From contig OY969094.1 in NCBI GenBank assembly GCA_963697695.1, forward strand, positions 744,001 to 808,000: a DNA stretch of 64,000 nucleotides, written 5' to 3'. The position numbers were made by a program, and so were the translations under genes. This DNA is from VRUE01 sp963697695. Its GTDB lineage: Bacteria > Actinomycetota > Thermoleophilia > Solirubrobacterales > 70-9. Below are positions 53,627 to 63,456 of this stretch, piece after piece; within the stretch, counting starts at the first letter, position 1; every line of letters begins with the position of its first letter. The notes under the pieces are model-generated. The model was given only the letters and a program-made list of their open reading frames with translations. It ran no database searches and was not told the DNA's origin.

Positions 53627-55366
53627 ATGAGAAGGCGAAACTGGCTTGTGGGTGCCTGCGTGCTGGTCCTGCTGCTCCTTACGAGCACAGCTCAGGCTGA
53701 GGAAAGCCCACCGCTCTCCCCGCCGCTCACAGCCATCCCTCCGAGCGTGGCGCTGGAACCCGATGGGACCGGCAGCCTCACGGTTCTAAACGAAACCGCC
53801 GTCGAACTGAAACTGAGCCTCTCGCTTGCTAGCGAAGATGGAGAAGAAGACCGCACAGGGTTCATCGGAACAGGGACCGAAATGAACATCGAACCCGGCG
53901 AAAGAGCCCCGATCAGGGTGACCTCGTACATCCGGCCCGAGGCATTCCTGGACATCGTGGCCGAGCCGGCGTCGGGACTTCCGCACGGCGCGGTGCTACG
54001 GGTACCCCTGCACGAAGGAGCACCGGTCAAACCTGCTGTCTCCGAATGGGTATTCGTTAATACGTTCGAGGGCGGTGAGTCCGGCACGCAATTGCCCTTG
54101 ACTGGGCCCTGCGTGAACCTTCATCTCACCGACCCCAACCATTTCACCGACCCCACGAAGATCGGGACAGTGCAAGTGGCTGGCAAGCAGGCGACCGTTT
54201 CGGGTTCGTGCAGCGACACCAAATCGGAATCGCTCGAGCTGACCACCTCCGCAGGCGAAGCGAGTGGGCACACCTACAAAGGCAAGATCACGGTAGGAGA
54301 GGGCGAGCTCGATCTCGCTGTTGAAGAAAAGTTCTCCGGGGTCCTGACCGCACTTTTGATTCTCCTCGGCATCGCCGTCGCGATCAGGGTCAGCAGCTGG
54401 CGAGGCTGGGGACGGTCGAAGGAAGATCTGCGGCGCGAAATACGTGTCGTCGAAGAGATGGCCGCCGGCGAGAACGCAGCGAACATCGACAGCGGGTTCA
54501 AAAAAGCGGCAGCCGAGCTCAAACTGCCCGCGAACGTGCAGGAGTGGACGACCGCGGAGGCGGTACGGCATGAGCTCGCTGAGCTGCGACGGCCGCTGCG
54601 CCTTTTCCCCAGCGAGGAGCAGCTGAAAAAAACACGAGAAGCCCTCGCGAAGCTCGAGCTCGAGCTTCGCGCCTGGCCCGATGTTGCAAACCGGCTGGGA
54701 GAGCTGCAGCAGCGAAACGAGCAGCTGGCAGTGCTCGACAAGTACCGGCAGAGCGTCCTGGACCGAACGCTGGCGCGCGTGGGCCCCCTCGATCTCAAAG
54801 CCATGCGCGAGGTGAAGGCGGCTGCAGACGAGGCGGTGACGCTGGCCGGCGACTGGCCCGCCAGGGCGATCGAGGATGCCATCGCAATGGCGGAGAACCT
54901 CCCAGACGGGGTTTCACCCCCGGCCGGCTTCGACGCGGTGATTCAGCGTTTCCGCGAAGCGACGAGCGTCGCCGGGGCAAAGGAGGCGCTCGCCGCGTTC
55001 TGGCCCGCTGAAGTCAAGCTGCGCAAGGTCGCGGCAGACGCCGAACTCGACGAGAGATTCATCGCAGCCGCCACGCCAGAGCCGACCGTGCCCTTCGAGC
55101 CGGTCGAAACCGTGGATCCCGGTCCCTCGGCCCACGAGCTGGCCGTGAAGGTCTTCGCCGTCGACACCGTCGTGCTGGGCCTGCTGCTACTCGTTGCTCT
55201 TGTTGCGGGAATGCAGGAGCTCTGGGTGGACAAGAGCTTCGGAGGTGCGTGGGACGTGGCGGCAGCGCTTGCCTGGGGCTTTGGAGCCGGAGCGGTCGGC
55301 CCACCGCTGATCTCGGCCCTGGGCGACCTCGGCCGGTCGTGGACCGTCGCGAACACCAAGGCTTGA
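53627..55366 (+). CDS. Membrane protein with an extracytoplasmic and a long cytoplasmic domain, unknown function
   Basis: 579 residues. A signal peptide (WLVGACVLVLLLLTSTAQA) precedes a beta-rich outer domain (IPPSVALEPDGTGSLTVLNETAVELKLSL). A helix at about 230-250 (GVLTALLILLGIAVAIRV) leads to a mostly helical cytoplasmic region with coiled-coil character (EEQLKKTREALAKLELELRAW), and two C-terminal helices (AVDTVVLGLLLLVALVAG, WDVAAALAWGFGAGAV). No catalytic motif is seen. It follows the kinase operon after 76 bases and may act with it. Confidence 0.6.
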   Translation: MRRRNWLVGACVLVLLLLTSTAQAEESPPLSPPLTAIPPSVALEPDGTGSLTVLNETAVELKLSLSLASEDGEEDRTGFIGTGTEMNIEPGERAPIRVTSYIRPEAFLDIVAEPASGLPHGAVLRVPLHEGAPVKPAVSEWVFVNTFEGGESGTQLPLTGPCVNLHLTDPNHFTDPTKIGTVQVAGKQATVSGSCSDTKSESLELTTSAGEASGHTYKGKITVGEGELDLAVEEKFSGVLTALLILLGIAVAIRVSSWRGWGRSKEDLRREIRVVEEMAAGENAANIDSGFKKAAAELKLPANVQEWTTAEAVRHELAELRRPLRLFPSEEQLKKTREALAKLELELRAWPDVANRLGELQQRNEQLAVLDKYRQSVLDRTLARVGPLDLKAMREVKAAADEAVTLAGDWPARAIEDAIAMAENLPDGVSPPAGFDAVIQRFREATSVAGAKEALAAFWPAEVKLRKVAADAELDERFIAAATPEPTVPFEPVETVDPGPSAHELAVKVFAVDTVVLGLLLLVALVAGMQELWVDKSFGGAWDVAAALAWGFGAGAVGPPLISALGDLGRSWTVANTKA

Positions 55367-55372
55367 GCCGGG

Positions 55373-56578
55373 TCAGCCGGCGGACCACGGCGCTCTGCCG
55401 GCGCCGGCATCCGCGGCGTATGAGGAGAACCCCCCTGCCGCGATGGCCTCGCGAGCGCGACTGACGAGCTCCTGCACGTAGGTGAGGTTGTGGAGGCAGA
55501 TGAGGCGAATTGCGGTCAGCTCCTCGGCGCGCGAGAGGTAGCTGAGGTAGTCGCGGTCGTGGCGTCGGCAGGCAGGGCAGGGACAACCGTCGACGATCGG
55601 GTTGCGGTTCCCCTCGAAGCCCGACTTGCGCAGGTCGAGGCGAAAGCGCGACTCCGGGTCGGGGACGAGGGCGACGCCGTGACGTGCGAGCCGGGTGGGA
55701 ACGGCGCAGTCGAAGACGTCGAGGCCGAGAGCGATGCCGGTGAGCAGGTCGTCGACCTCGCCGATGCCGAGCAGGTGCTTGGGCGCCTCCTCCGGCAGCA
55801 GGGGCGCTGTCATCGCCAGCACCTCCCGCATCTCCTCCTTGTCGCGGCCGAGGGTGCCGCCGATCGCCAGACCGTCGACCCCGGCGGCGGAGACGTACTC
55901 GGCCGACTCGCGCCGCAGGTCCTCGTGGACTCCTCCCTGGACGATCCCGAACACCGCCTGCCTCGCGGGTCCCTCTTGCTCGTGCCACCGAAGGCAGCGG
56001 TCGAGCCAGCGGTGGGTCCGCTCGGTCGAGCGCGCCGTGTAGTCGCGGTCGGCGTGAAAGGGCGTGCACTCGTCGAAAACCAGGGCGATGTCCGAGCCGA
56101 GGGCGGCCTGCACCTGCATCGAGACCTCGGGCGAGATGAAGAGCTCGGCGCCGTCGCGATAGGAGCGGAATCGCACCCCCTCCTCGGCGATCGAGAGCAC
56201 CGAGCCGTGCTCGCCCCCCGGCCTCCCGGAGCCCTTGACCTCGTTGGCGACGCCTCCGTGCGCCAGCGAGAAGACCTGGAAGCCACCGGAGTCGGTGATC
56301 AGCGCCCGCTCCCAGCCCATGAAGCCGTGCAGGCCCCCCGCCTTCGCGATCCGCTCCGGCCCCGGTGAGACGAACAGGTGATAGGTGTTGCCGAGGATCA
56401 GCTGGTAGCCGAGCTCCGCCACCTCCGCCGACTCGAGCCCTCGCACCGTGCCCTTTGTCGCGAGCGGGATGAAGGCAGGCGTCTGGACCGGGCCGTGAGC
56501 GGTATGCAGCACGCCCGCGCGCGCAGCCCCGTCACGCGCCTCGATCTCGAACCTCAGCCTTTCCGGCTCAGCTCTCAT
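55373..56578 (-). CDS. tgt: Queuine tRNA-ribosyltransferase
   Basis: 401 residues. ALITDSGGFQVFSLA includes a catalytic Asp, GLAIGGTLGRDKEEM the substrate loop, and VFDCAVPTRLARHG the second Asp. The zinc site is CPCPACRRH, with a further His in LHNLTYVQELV. It exchanges guanine 34 of certain tRNAs for queuine or its precursor. No other queuosine genes are in the window. The gene converges with the membrane protein at 53627. Confidence 0.93.
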   Translation of the reverse strand: MRAEPERLRFEIEARDGAARAGVLHTAHGPVQTPAFIPLATKGTVRGLESAEVAELGYQLILGNTYHLFVSPGPERIAKAGGLHGFMGWERALITDSGGFQVFSLAHGGVANEVKGSGRPGGEHGSVLSIAEEGVRFRSYRDGAELFISPEVSMQVQAALGSDIALVFDECTPFHADRDYTARSTERTHRWLDRCLRWHEQEGPARQAVFGIVQGGVHEDLRRESAEYVSAAGVDGLAIGGTLGRDKEEMREVLAMTAPLLPEEAPKHLLGIGEVDDLLTGIALGLDVFDCAVPTRLARHGVALVPDPESRFRLDLRKSGFEGNRNPIVDGCPCPACRRHDRDYLSYLSRAEELTAIRLICLHNLTYVQELVSRAREAIAAGGFSSYAADAGAGRAPWSAG

Positions 56579-56621
56579 CTCTTCGATGAAGGCTTTTGCA
56601 CCCCATGGGGTGTCGAATCCT

Positions 56622-58148
56622 TCACTCGCCCGTGCTGATCAGAGAGCGGCCGGTCATCGCCTCTGGCTGCGGGACGCCGAGCAGCTCGAGCGCGGTGGGA
56701 GCGACGTCGGCGAGGATGCCGCCGCCGCGCAGGGCGAGGCCGTCGGCGGTGACGACCAGCGGCACCGGGTTGAGCGAGTGCGCGGTGTTCGGCGAGCCGT
56801 CCGGCTCGAGCATGTGATCGCAGTTGCCGTGGTCGGCGGTGACGATGCAGGCGCCGCCCTTCGCCTGCACGACGTCGGCTACATCGCCGAGGCAGGCGTC
56901 GACCGCCTCGACGGCGGCGACCGCAGCGGGAATCACGCCGGTGTGACCGACCATGTCGGGATTGGCGAAGTTGATGATGCCGAAGCGGTAGTCGCCCTCG
57001 GACCAGTGGCTGGCGAAGGCATCGGCCGCGGCGCGGGCGCTCATCTCGGGCTTGTGGTCGTAGGTCGGCACGTCGCGGGGCGAGTCGACCAGGTGGCGCT
57101 CTTCTCCCTCCCACTCCTGCTCGCGACCGCCGTTGAAGAAGTAGGTGACGTGGGCGTACTTCTCGGTCTCGGCGACGTGCAGCTGCTGCCCGCCGGCAGC
57201 GGCGATCGTCTCGGCCAGGGTGGTCTTGGGCCGTTCCTCCGGGAAGGCGACCGGGTAGGGCCAGCCCTTGCGGTACTCGGTCATCGTGGTCAAATCGAGC
57301 AGCGGCCCCCCGGCGCGCGAGAACTCCTCGAAGCCCGGCTCGGCCAGGGCCCGAGTCAGCTCCCGTGCCCGGTCGGGACGGAAGTTGATGAAAACCCCCA
57401 CGTCGCCATCGGCGACGCCGTCGTAGTCGCCGATCACGGTCGGCTTGACGAACTCGTCGGTCTCCTCACGCTCGTAGGCGGCAGCGATGGCCTCCTCGGC
57501 ACCGGCGACGTGCAGGCCCCGGGCATGGACGATTGCGTCATAGGCGAGCTTGATCCGCTCCCAGCGCGTGTCGCGGTCCATCGCGTAGTAGCGCCCGCTG
57601 ACCGTCGCCACCCGGCCGGCGTGGCGCAGCCAGCGCTCCAGCTCGTGCAGGTAACCGCGGCCGCCGTGCGGCAGGGTGTCGCGGCCGTCGGTGAAGGCGT
57701 GGAAGACGACGTCGGTGACGCCCTCGTGGGAGGCGAGCTCGATCGCCGCCTCGATGTGCTCCCAGCCGGAGTGGACGCCCCCGTCGGAGACGAGGCCGAG
57801 CAGGTGCAGGCGCCCGCGGGGGCTGTTACGGGCACGCTCGCAGGCCGCCAGCAGCACCTCGTTTTCGAAGAAGCTGCCGTCGGCGATCGCGTCGTCGATC
57901 CGGGTCAGGTCCTGTTTGACGATCGCCCCCGCGCCGAGATTGAGGTGGCCGACCTCGGAGTTGCCCATCTGTCCGTCGGGGAGGCCGACGTCGCGCCCCT
58001 GGGCGGAGAGCTGCGTATGGGGGAAGCCACCCCAAAGCCGGTCGAAGACCGGCGTCTCGGCCAGCGAGATCGCGTTGCCAGGACCGGGCTCCGCCAGCCC
58101 CCAGCCGTCGAGGATGACCAGGGCCAGCGAAGAGACCGGAACGGTCAT
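56622..58148 (-). CDS. gpmI: 2,3-bisphosphoglycerate-independent phosphoglycerate mutase
   Basis: 508 residues. LVILDGWGLAEPGPGNAI is the N-terminal metal site. GQMGNSEVGHLNLGAG holds the catalytic Ser, FHAFTDGRDTLP and FINFRPDRARELTRAL are substrate motifs, and CIVTADHGNCDHML the second metal cluster. It interconverts 3- and 2-phosphoglycerate using manganese. It follows tpiA by 100 bases that contain copy B of the dispersed repeat. Confidence 0.95.
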   Translation of the reverse strand: MTVPVSSLALVILDGWGLAEPGPGNAISLAETPVFDRLWGGFPHTQLSAQGRDVGLPDGQMGNSEVGHLNLGAGAIVKQDLTRIDDAIADGSFFENEVLLAACERARNSPRGRLHLLGLVSDGGVHSGWEHIEAAIELASHEGVTDVVFHAFTDGRDTLPHGGRGYLHELERWLRHAGRVATVSGRYYAMDRDTRWERIKLAYDAIVHARGLHVAGAEEAIAAAYEREETDEFVKPTVIGDYDGVADGDVGVFINFRPDRARELTRALAEPGFEEFSRAGGPLLDLTTMTEYRKGWPYPVAFPEERPKTTLAETIAAAGGQQLHVAETEKYAHVTYFFNGGREQEWEGEERHLVDSPRDVPTYDHKPEMSARAAADAFASHWSEGDYRFGIINFANPDMVGHTGVIPAAVAAVEAVDACLGDVADVVQAKGGACIVTADHGNCDHMLEPDGSPNTAHSLNPVPLVVTADGLALRGGGILADVAPTALELLGVPQPEAMTGRSLISTGE

Positions 58149-58222
58149 GACGAGACCCAGGCGCCGCCAGACAAGGACGCAGGGAGGCCGAATAGCAGCG
58201 CTATTTGGCCAACCGAGGACGC
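58148..58222. repeat. Dispersed structured repeat, copy B
   Basis: The first 39 bases match those of the copy at 63358 with two differences. The inner part is a different hairpin with an 11-base-pair stem (58186-58196 with 58200-58210, one G-T pair) and an AGC loop. CCGAGGACGC (58213-58222) ends the conserved core. A right outer arm is only partly kept (GCGGCG at 58229-58234). It lies between tpiA and gpmI. Confidence 0.7.
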
Positions 58223-58248
58223 CGTATCGCGGCGATCCGGGGCCGTCA

Positions 58249-59001
58249 TCACTCAGTCGCTTTCACGATCGCGGCGAAGTCTGCGGGGTCGAGGCTCGCA
58301 CCCCCCACCAGCGCCCCGTCGATGTCGGGCTGAGCCATCAGTTCCGCCGCGTTGCCTGGCTTGACCGAGCCGCCGTAGAGGATCCGGACCTGGTCCGCAG
58401 CGGCGCCGCGCTCGCGCAGCAGGTCGCGGATGAAGGCGATCGTCTCCTGGGCCTGCTCTGAAGTCGCAGTGCGACCGGTGCCGATCGCCCAGATCGGCTC
58501 GTAGGCGATCACCACCTGGCTCAGCTTGCCGCCCTCCAGCGCGGCGAGGTCGGCCTGCAGCTGGCGCTCCAGCACGGCCTCGGTCTGGCCGCCGTCACGT
58601 GCCTCCTCGCTCTCGCCGACGCAGAGGATCGGCTCGAGGCCGGCTGCAAGCGCAGCGGGGACCTTGCGCGCCAGCGCCTCGTCGGTCTCACCGAAGAACT
58701 GCCGGCGCTCGGAGTGGCCGAGGATGACGGCTTCGACGTCGAGCTCGACCAGCATCGCCGCCGAGACCTCGCCGGTGAAGGCGCCCGAGTCCTCCTCGTG
58801 CATGTTCTGAGCCGCAACCTTGACGGCGGTGCCGTAGCGACGCTCGACGACGGCGCTCAGTGCCGTGAAGGGCGGGCAGATCACAACGTCGCTCTGCGTC
58901 GCGGCTATCTGCGGCAGCAGCGCATCGACGAACTCCCCCGCTTCGGCAACGGTCTTGTGCATCTTCCAGTTGGCGGCGATGTACGGGGTTCGATCAGGCA
59001 T
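58249..59001 (-). CDS. tpiA: Triose-phosphate isomerase
   Basis: 250 residues from ATG 59001, overlapping the pgk stop by 8 bases. AANWKMHKT has the active Asn and Lys. VILGHSERRQFFGE holds the catalytic His, VIAYEPIWAIGTGRTA the catalytic Glu and flexible loop, and ILYGGSVKPGNA the phosphate site. It interconverts dihydroxyacetone phosphate and glyceraldehyde 3-phosphate. Confidence 0.97.
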   Translation of the reverse strand: MPDRTPYIAANWKMHKTVAEAGEFVDALLPQIAATQSDVVICPPFTALSAVVERRYGTAVKVAAQNMHEEDSGAFTGEVSAAMLVELDVEAVILGHSERRQFFGETDEALARKVPAALAAGLEPILCVGESEEARDGGQTEAVLERQLQADLAALEGGKLSQVVIAYEPIWAIGTGRTATSEQAQETIAFIRDLLRERGAAADQVRILYGGSVKPGNAAELMAQPDIDGALVGGASLDPADFAAIVKATE

Positions 59002-60181
59002 CGAGCAGCGCCTCCACTCCGGGCAGTTTCTTTCCCTCCAAGAGCTCCAACGATGCTCCTCCTCCGGTCGAGAGCCAGTCCACCTTCTCACCGAGCCCGA
59101 ACTGCTGCAGCGCGGCGACCGAATCGCCGCCGCCGACCACGGTAGTGCCGGGCGCCGCGGCGACGGCCTCGGCGACGGCGCGGGTGCCCGCCGCAAAGGG
59201 CTCGAGCTCGAAAGCGCCCATCGGCCCGTTCCACAGAACGGTGCCGGCCGCGGCGATCGCCTCCGAGTACGCCTGCGCCGTGCGGGGACCGATGTCGAGA
59301 CCCATCCAGCCGTCCGGCACCTCCACCCCATCGCTCTCGCGCGGCTCGGCGTCGGCGGCAAAGCGCTCGCCGAGCACGAGGTCGACCGGCAGGCGCAGCT
59401 CGCAGTCCGAGCTCTGCGCCCGCTCCAGCGCCCGGGCGGCGAGCTGCACGCCCTCCTCCTCGACCAGCGAGTCGCCGGTGGCGATCCCCTGGGCGCGGAA
59501 GAAGCTGAAGCACATCGCGCCGCCGATCAGGATCTCGTCGGCGATCTCGAGGAAGCGGTCGATGACACCGACCTTGTCGGAGACCTTGGCGCCGCCGAGG
59601 ACGACGGTCAGCGGACGCCGCGGCGACTCGACCACGGCGGTCAGCTCGGTCACCTCGCGCTCCAGCAGCAGGCCGGCGTAGCCTGGAAGCCGCTCGGCGA
59701 CACCGACGGTGCTGGCGTGGGCGCGATGGGCCGCGCCGAAGGCGTCGTTGACGTAGAGATCGGCGAGCCCGGCCAAAGTGCCGGCCAGCGCCGGGTCGTT
59801 CTCGGTCTCACCGGGCTCGAAGCGGACGTTCTCGAGCAGCAGCACTTCGCCGAGGCCGAGGCCGGCAGCCATCGTCTCGACGTCGCCACCGACGACGGCG
59901 GCAGCCTGGTGCACCTCGGTCTCGAACAGCTCGGCCAGCCGCTCGGCCACCGGGCGCAGCGAGAGCTCCGGCTTCACCTCGCCCTTGGGGCGGCCGAGAT
60001 GCGAGACCAGCACCAGCGCCGCCCCCCGCTCGCGCAGCAGTTCGATCGTCGGCAGCGCCGCCCGGATGCGAGTGTCGTCGGCGACCCCGCCGCCGTCCAG
60101 CGGCACGTTGAAGTCGACCCTGACCAGCACCCGCCGGCCGGAGACCTCGGCATCGCGGACGCTCTTCTTGGAGAAACTCAC
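58994..60181 (-). CDS. pgk: Phosphoglycerate kinase
   Basis: 395 residues from GTG 60181; upstream in-frame codons belong to the end of gap. RVLVRVDFNVPLDGG, VLVSHLGRPKGEVKPELSL and VVLGGAKVSDKVGVI are substrate and nucleotide motifs. TVVGGGDSVAAL and STGGGASLELLEGKKLPG end the nucleotide domain. It makes ATP from 1,3-bisphosphoglycerate. It lies between gap and tpiA, overlapping both neighbours or nearly so. Confidence 0.96.
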   Translation of the reverse strand: MSFSKKSVRDAEVSGRRVLVRVDFNVPLDGGGVADDTRIRAALPTIELLRERGAALVLVSHLGRPKGEVKPELSLRPVAERLAELFETEVHQAAAVVGGDVETMAAGLGLGEVLLLENVRFEPGETENDPALAGTLAGLADLYVNDAFGAAHRAHASTVGVAERLPGYAGLLLEREVTELTAVVESPRRPLTVVLGGAKVSDKVGVIDRFLEIADEILIGGAMCFSFFRAQGIATGDSLVEEEGVQLAARALERAQSSDCELRLPVDLVLGERFAADAEPRESDGVEVPDGWMGLDIGPRTAQAYSEAIAAAGTVLWNGPMGAFELEPFAAGTRAVAEAVAAAPGTTVVGGGDSVAALQQFGLGEKVDWLSTGGGASLELLEGKKLPGVEALLDA

Positions 60182-60200
60182 AGCCCCGACCCGAGCCGGA

Positions 60201-61205
<1,005 letters not shown>

Positions 61206-61273
61206 TGAGTCAAGCCTCCTGGAGTCGTTTTGGAGATATCTCGATGTTATGGGCCGGCGTGCTTCGCCAACCG

Positions 61274-61636
61274 TCAGTCGGACCCGATCGTGATCTCGAT
61301 CTCATACCCGTCGGGGTCCTTGAGAAAAGCCGAGTAGGAGCCGGAACCGTAGGAGCGACGCTCGCCGGGCTCGGCAACGCTGGTGCCGCCGGCTCCCATC
61401 CCCCCTTCCCAGGCCGCCTTGACGGCGACGATTCCAAGTCCGGAAAAGCTGACCAGTCCGAAGCCGGCCTGCGGCTCATGATGGGCCGCAATGAAAAAGA
61501 CGGGTTTGGCGATGCCCCAGCCGATCGTCTTGTCCTCCTCGAAATGGCGCCGCCAGCCCAGGGGGGCAAGCAGCGCGTCGTAGAAGGACGCACTCCGCTC
61601 GAGGTCCTCGACCTCCAGAAGAACGTGGTGAAGCAT
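61274..61636 (-). CDS. VOC family (glyoxalase-like) protein
   Basis: 120 residues. LHHVLLEVEDLERSASFYDALLAPLGW starts the first beta-alpha-beta-beta-beta unit, and FLKDPDGYEIEI ends the second, with His and Glu as possible metal ligands. The reaction is unknown; relatives include dioxygenases and resistance proteins. It is 68 bases upstream of gap, on the same strand. Confidence 0.83.
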   Translation of the reverse strand: MLHHVLLEVEDLERSASFYDALLAPLGWRRHFEEDKTIGWGIAKPVFFIAAHHEPQAGFGLVSFSGLGIVAVKAAWEGGMGAGGTSVAEPGERRSYGSGSYSAFLKDPDGYEIEITIGSD

Positions 61637-61665
61637 CGTGGCGGCAGGCTATACGGGCGGGCGGA

Positions 61666-62439
61666 TCAGCCGCCGCGTGGGGTCCAGCGGAAAAAGCGGA
61701 TTGCGAGGAGCAAGCCGGCAACGCCCCAGATCGCGACGACGGCCAGATCGCCCCAGTTGAGGGCGGATCCGCCCCCCGCCGGGACGTAGGCATCGAAGAA
61801 CGCCTGGAAGAAGTCGCGGACGGGGAAGTGGTTGGCGAAGCTGATCACGCCGTCCGGAAGCTCGTCGTCGGGGATGAAGACTCCGGAGAGGAAGTAGAGC
61901 GGCAGCAGCAGCGCGTTGACGATCGGGGCCGCTGCGTCCTGCGAGGGAATCGCAGCCGTGAGGGCGATGCCGAGACAGCAGAAGGACGCCGCGCCGACGA
62001 CGAGGACGACGAGGATCTCCGGCAGCTGCCCCCAGGGAATCGCAACGCCGTAGAGGAGGCGGCCGAGCACGGCGATCAACGCCAGCATCATCAGCGCGAC
62101 GACGATCGAGTTGCCGATCCGCCCGGCGATGAAGACCCAGGCGGGCATCGGCGTGCCGCGGCCGCGCTTCAGCCGCCCGTCCTCGCGAGCGATGACGAGC
62201 GTCATCGCCAGGTTCTGCATCGTCGCCGAGATCACCGCGAGGGTGATGATCGCCGGCACGTAGTAGGTAGTGGTCTCGATGCCGCCCCGCACCTCGATCG
62301 TCTGGCCGCCGAAGACCGTGGCGAAGATCAGCAGCAGAATCACCGGGAAGCCGACGGTGAAGAAGACCGCAGCGGGGTTGCGCCAGAAGGCCTTCTGGTC
62401 GTAGCGGAACTGATGCGCAACGAGGGCCGGGCCGCTCAC
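61666..62439 (-). CDS. ABC-2 type transporter permease
   Basis: 257 residues with six helices. MTLVIAREDGRLKRGRGTPMPAWVFIAGRI is the cytoplasmic coupling loop of ABC-2 permeases, and LLPLYFLSGVFIPDDELPDG the characteristic fifth-helix region. The start overlaps the ATPase stop by 4 bases. It likely exports a drug or lipid. Confidence 0.88.
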   Translation of the reverse strand: MSGPALVAHQFRYDQKAFWRNPAAVFFTVGFPVILLLIFATVFGGQTIEVRGGIETTTYYVPAIITLAVISATMQNLAMTLVIAREDGRLKRGRGTPMPAWVFIAGRIGNSIVVALMMLALIAVLGRLLYGVAIPWGQLPEILVVLVVGAASFCCLGIALTAAIPSQDAAAPIVNALLLPLYFLSGVFIPDDELPDGVISFANHFPVRDFFQAFFDAYVPAGGGSALNWGDLAVVAIWGVAGLLLAIRFFRWTPRGG

Positions 62440-63329
62440 TCGGTCAGCTCCAGGTAGATGTCCTCCAGGGTCGGCCGGGTCACCTCGAGCCCCTCGAGCT
62501 CGACGTCCCGCGCCAGCGCCCAGCCGGTCAGCTCGTTCAGCAGCCCGACCGGGCTCGTCGTGTTGAGCGAGATCTCGCCGTCCTCCCCCACCGCCCCGTC
62601 TCCGGGCACTTCGCCCGCGTCGACCCCGTGCGGCAGGCGGAAGCTGATCTTCGCCGGCTGGCTCTCGCGGTCACCGAGGTCCTCGGGAGTGCCGGTGGCG
62701 ACGATCTCGCCGCGGGCGATGATCGTCACCCGGTCGGCGAGCCGCTGCGCCTCGTCCATGTAGTGGGTGGTGAGGAAGACCGTCTTGCCGAGGTCGCGCA
62801 GACCGGCGATCACGTCCCAGGCCTGGCGCCGGGCCGAGGGATCGAAGCCGGTGGTCGGCTCGTCGAGGAAGAGCAGATCGGGGTCGCCGACCAGGGCCAT
62901 GCCGACGTCGAGGCGGCGCTGCTGGCCGCCGGAGAGGCTCCTCGCCCGGGCGTCGGCCTTGCCCTCCAGCCCGACCAGCTCGATCACCTCGTCGACAGGT
63001 CGTGGCGCCGTGTAATAGCCGGCGTAGAGGCCGAGCGACTCGCGCACGGTCAGGTAAGGGTCGAGATTGCAGCTCTGCAACACGATCCCGATCCGCTCGC
63101 GCCAGGCCCGGCCGGCGCTCTCCGGGTCCTCGCCGAGCACTCTCACCTCTCCCCCGCTGCGCTTGCGATAGCCCTCGAGGATCTCGACCGTGGTCGTCTT
63201 GCCGGCCCCGTTTGGCCCGAGGAAGGCGAAGATCTCCCCCGCGCGCACGTCGAGTTCGATCCCGCGCACGGCATCGAACTCGCCATAGCTCTTGCGCAGG
63301 CCGCGGATTGAGATCACAGGATCGGGCAA
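62436..63329 (-). CDS. ABC transporter ATP-binding protein
   Basis: 297 residues from TTG 63329; longer readings extend into the dispersed repeat and are not credible. GTG 63317 is also possible. Walker A is FLGPNGAGKTTT, signature SLSGGQQRRL, Walker B LLFLDEPTTGFDP and switch TTHYMDEA. The C-terminal 80 residues are the DUF4162-like extension of daunorubicin-type exporters. It partners the ABC-2 permease. TAGAAT lies 8 bases before the TTG. Confidence 0.87.
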   Translation of the reverse strand: MPDPVISIRGLRKSYGEFDAVRGIELDVRAGEIFAFLGPNGAGKTTTVEILEGYRKRSGGEVRVLGEDPESAGRAWRERIGIVLQSCNLDPYLTVRESLGLYAGYYTAPRPVDEVIELVGLEGKADARARSLSGGQQRRLDVGMALVGDPDLLFLDEPTTGFDPSARRQAWDVIAGLRDLGKTVFLTTHYMDEAQRLADRVTIIARGEIVATGTPEDLGDRESQPAKISFRLPHGVDAGEVPGDGAVGEDGEISLNTTSPVGLLNELTGWALARDVELEGLEVTRPTLEDIYLELTE

Positions 63330-63357
63330 GGCGCGCGATTCTATGGACGAGCGGCCG

Positions 63358-63456
63358 TGACGAGACTCAGGCGCCGCCAGGCAAGGACGCAGGGAGCGAA
63401 GCGTGCTCTGCACGTGAGCGACCGAGGACGCTGCCTGGCGGCGCCTGAGTCCGTCA
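63358..63456. repeat. Dispersed structured repeat, copy C (complete, 99 bases)
   Basis: Outer arms 63364-63383 and 63432-63451 are exact reverse complements over 20 bases. With one bulged A, TGACG/CGTCA adds five pairs. Inside are two direct GGACGC copies and a GTGC-TCT-GCAC hairpin. It lies between rapZ and the ABC operon and overlaps the rapZ stop codon. No U-tract follows. Confidence 0.85.

Noticed and set aside
63330..63413. 28-residue extension of the ABC ATPase from ATG 63413
   Set aside because: It is encoded by copy C of the dispersed repeat. ATPase similarity starts at PDPVISIRGL.
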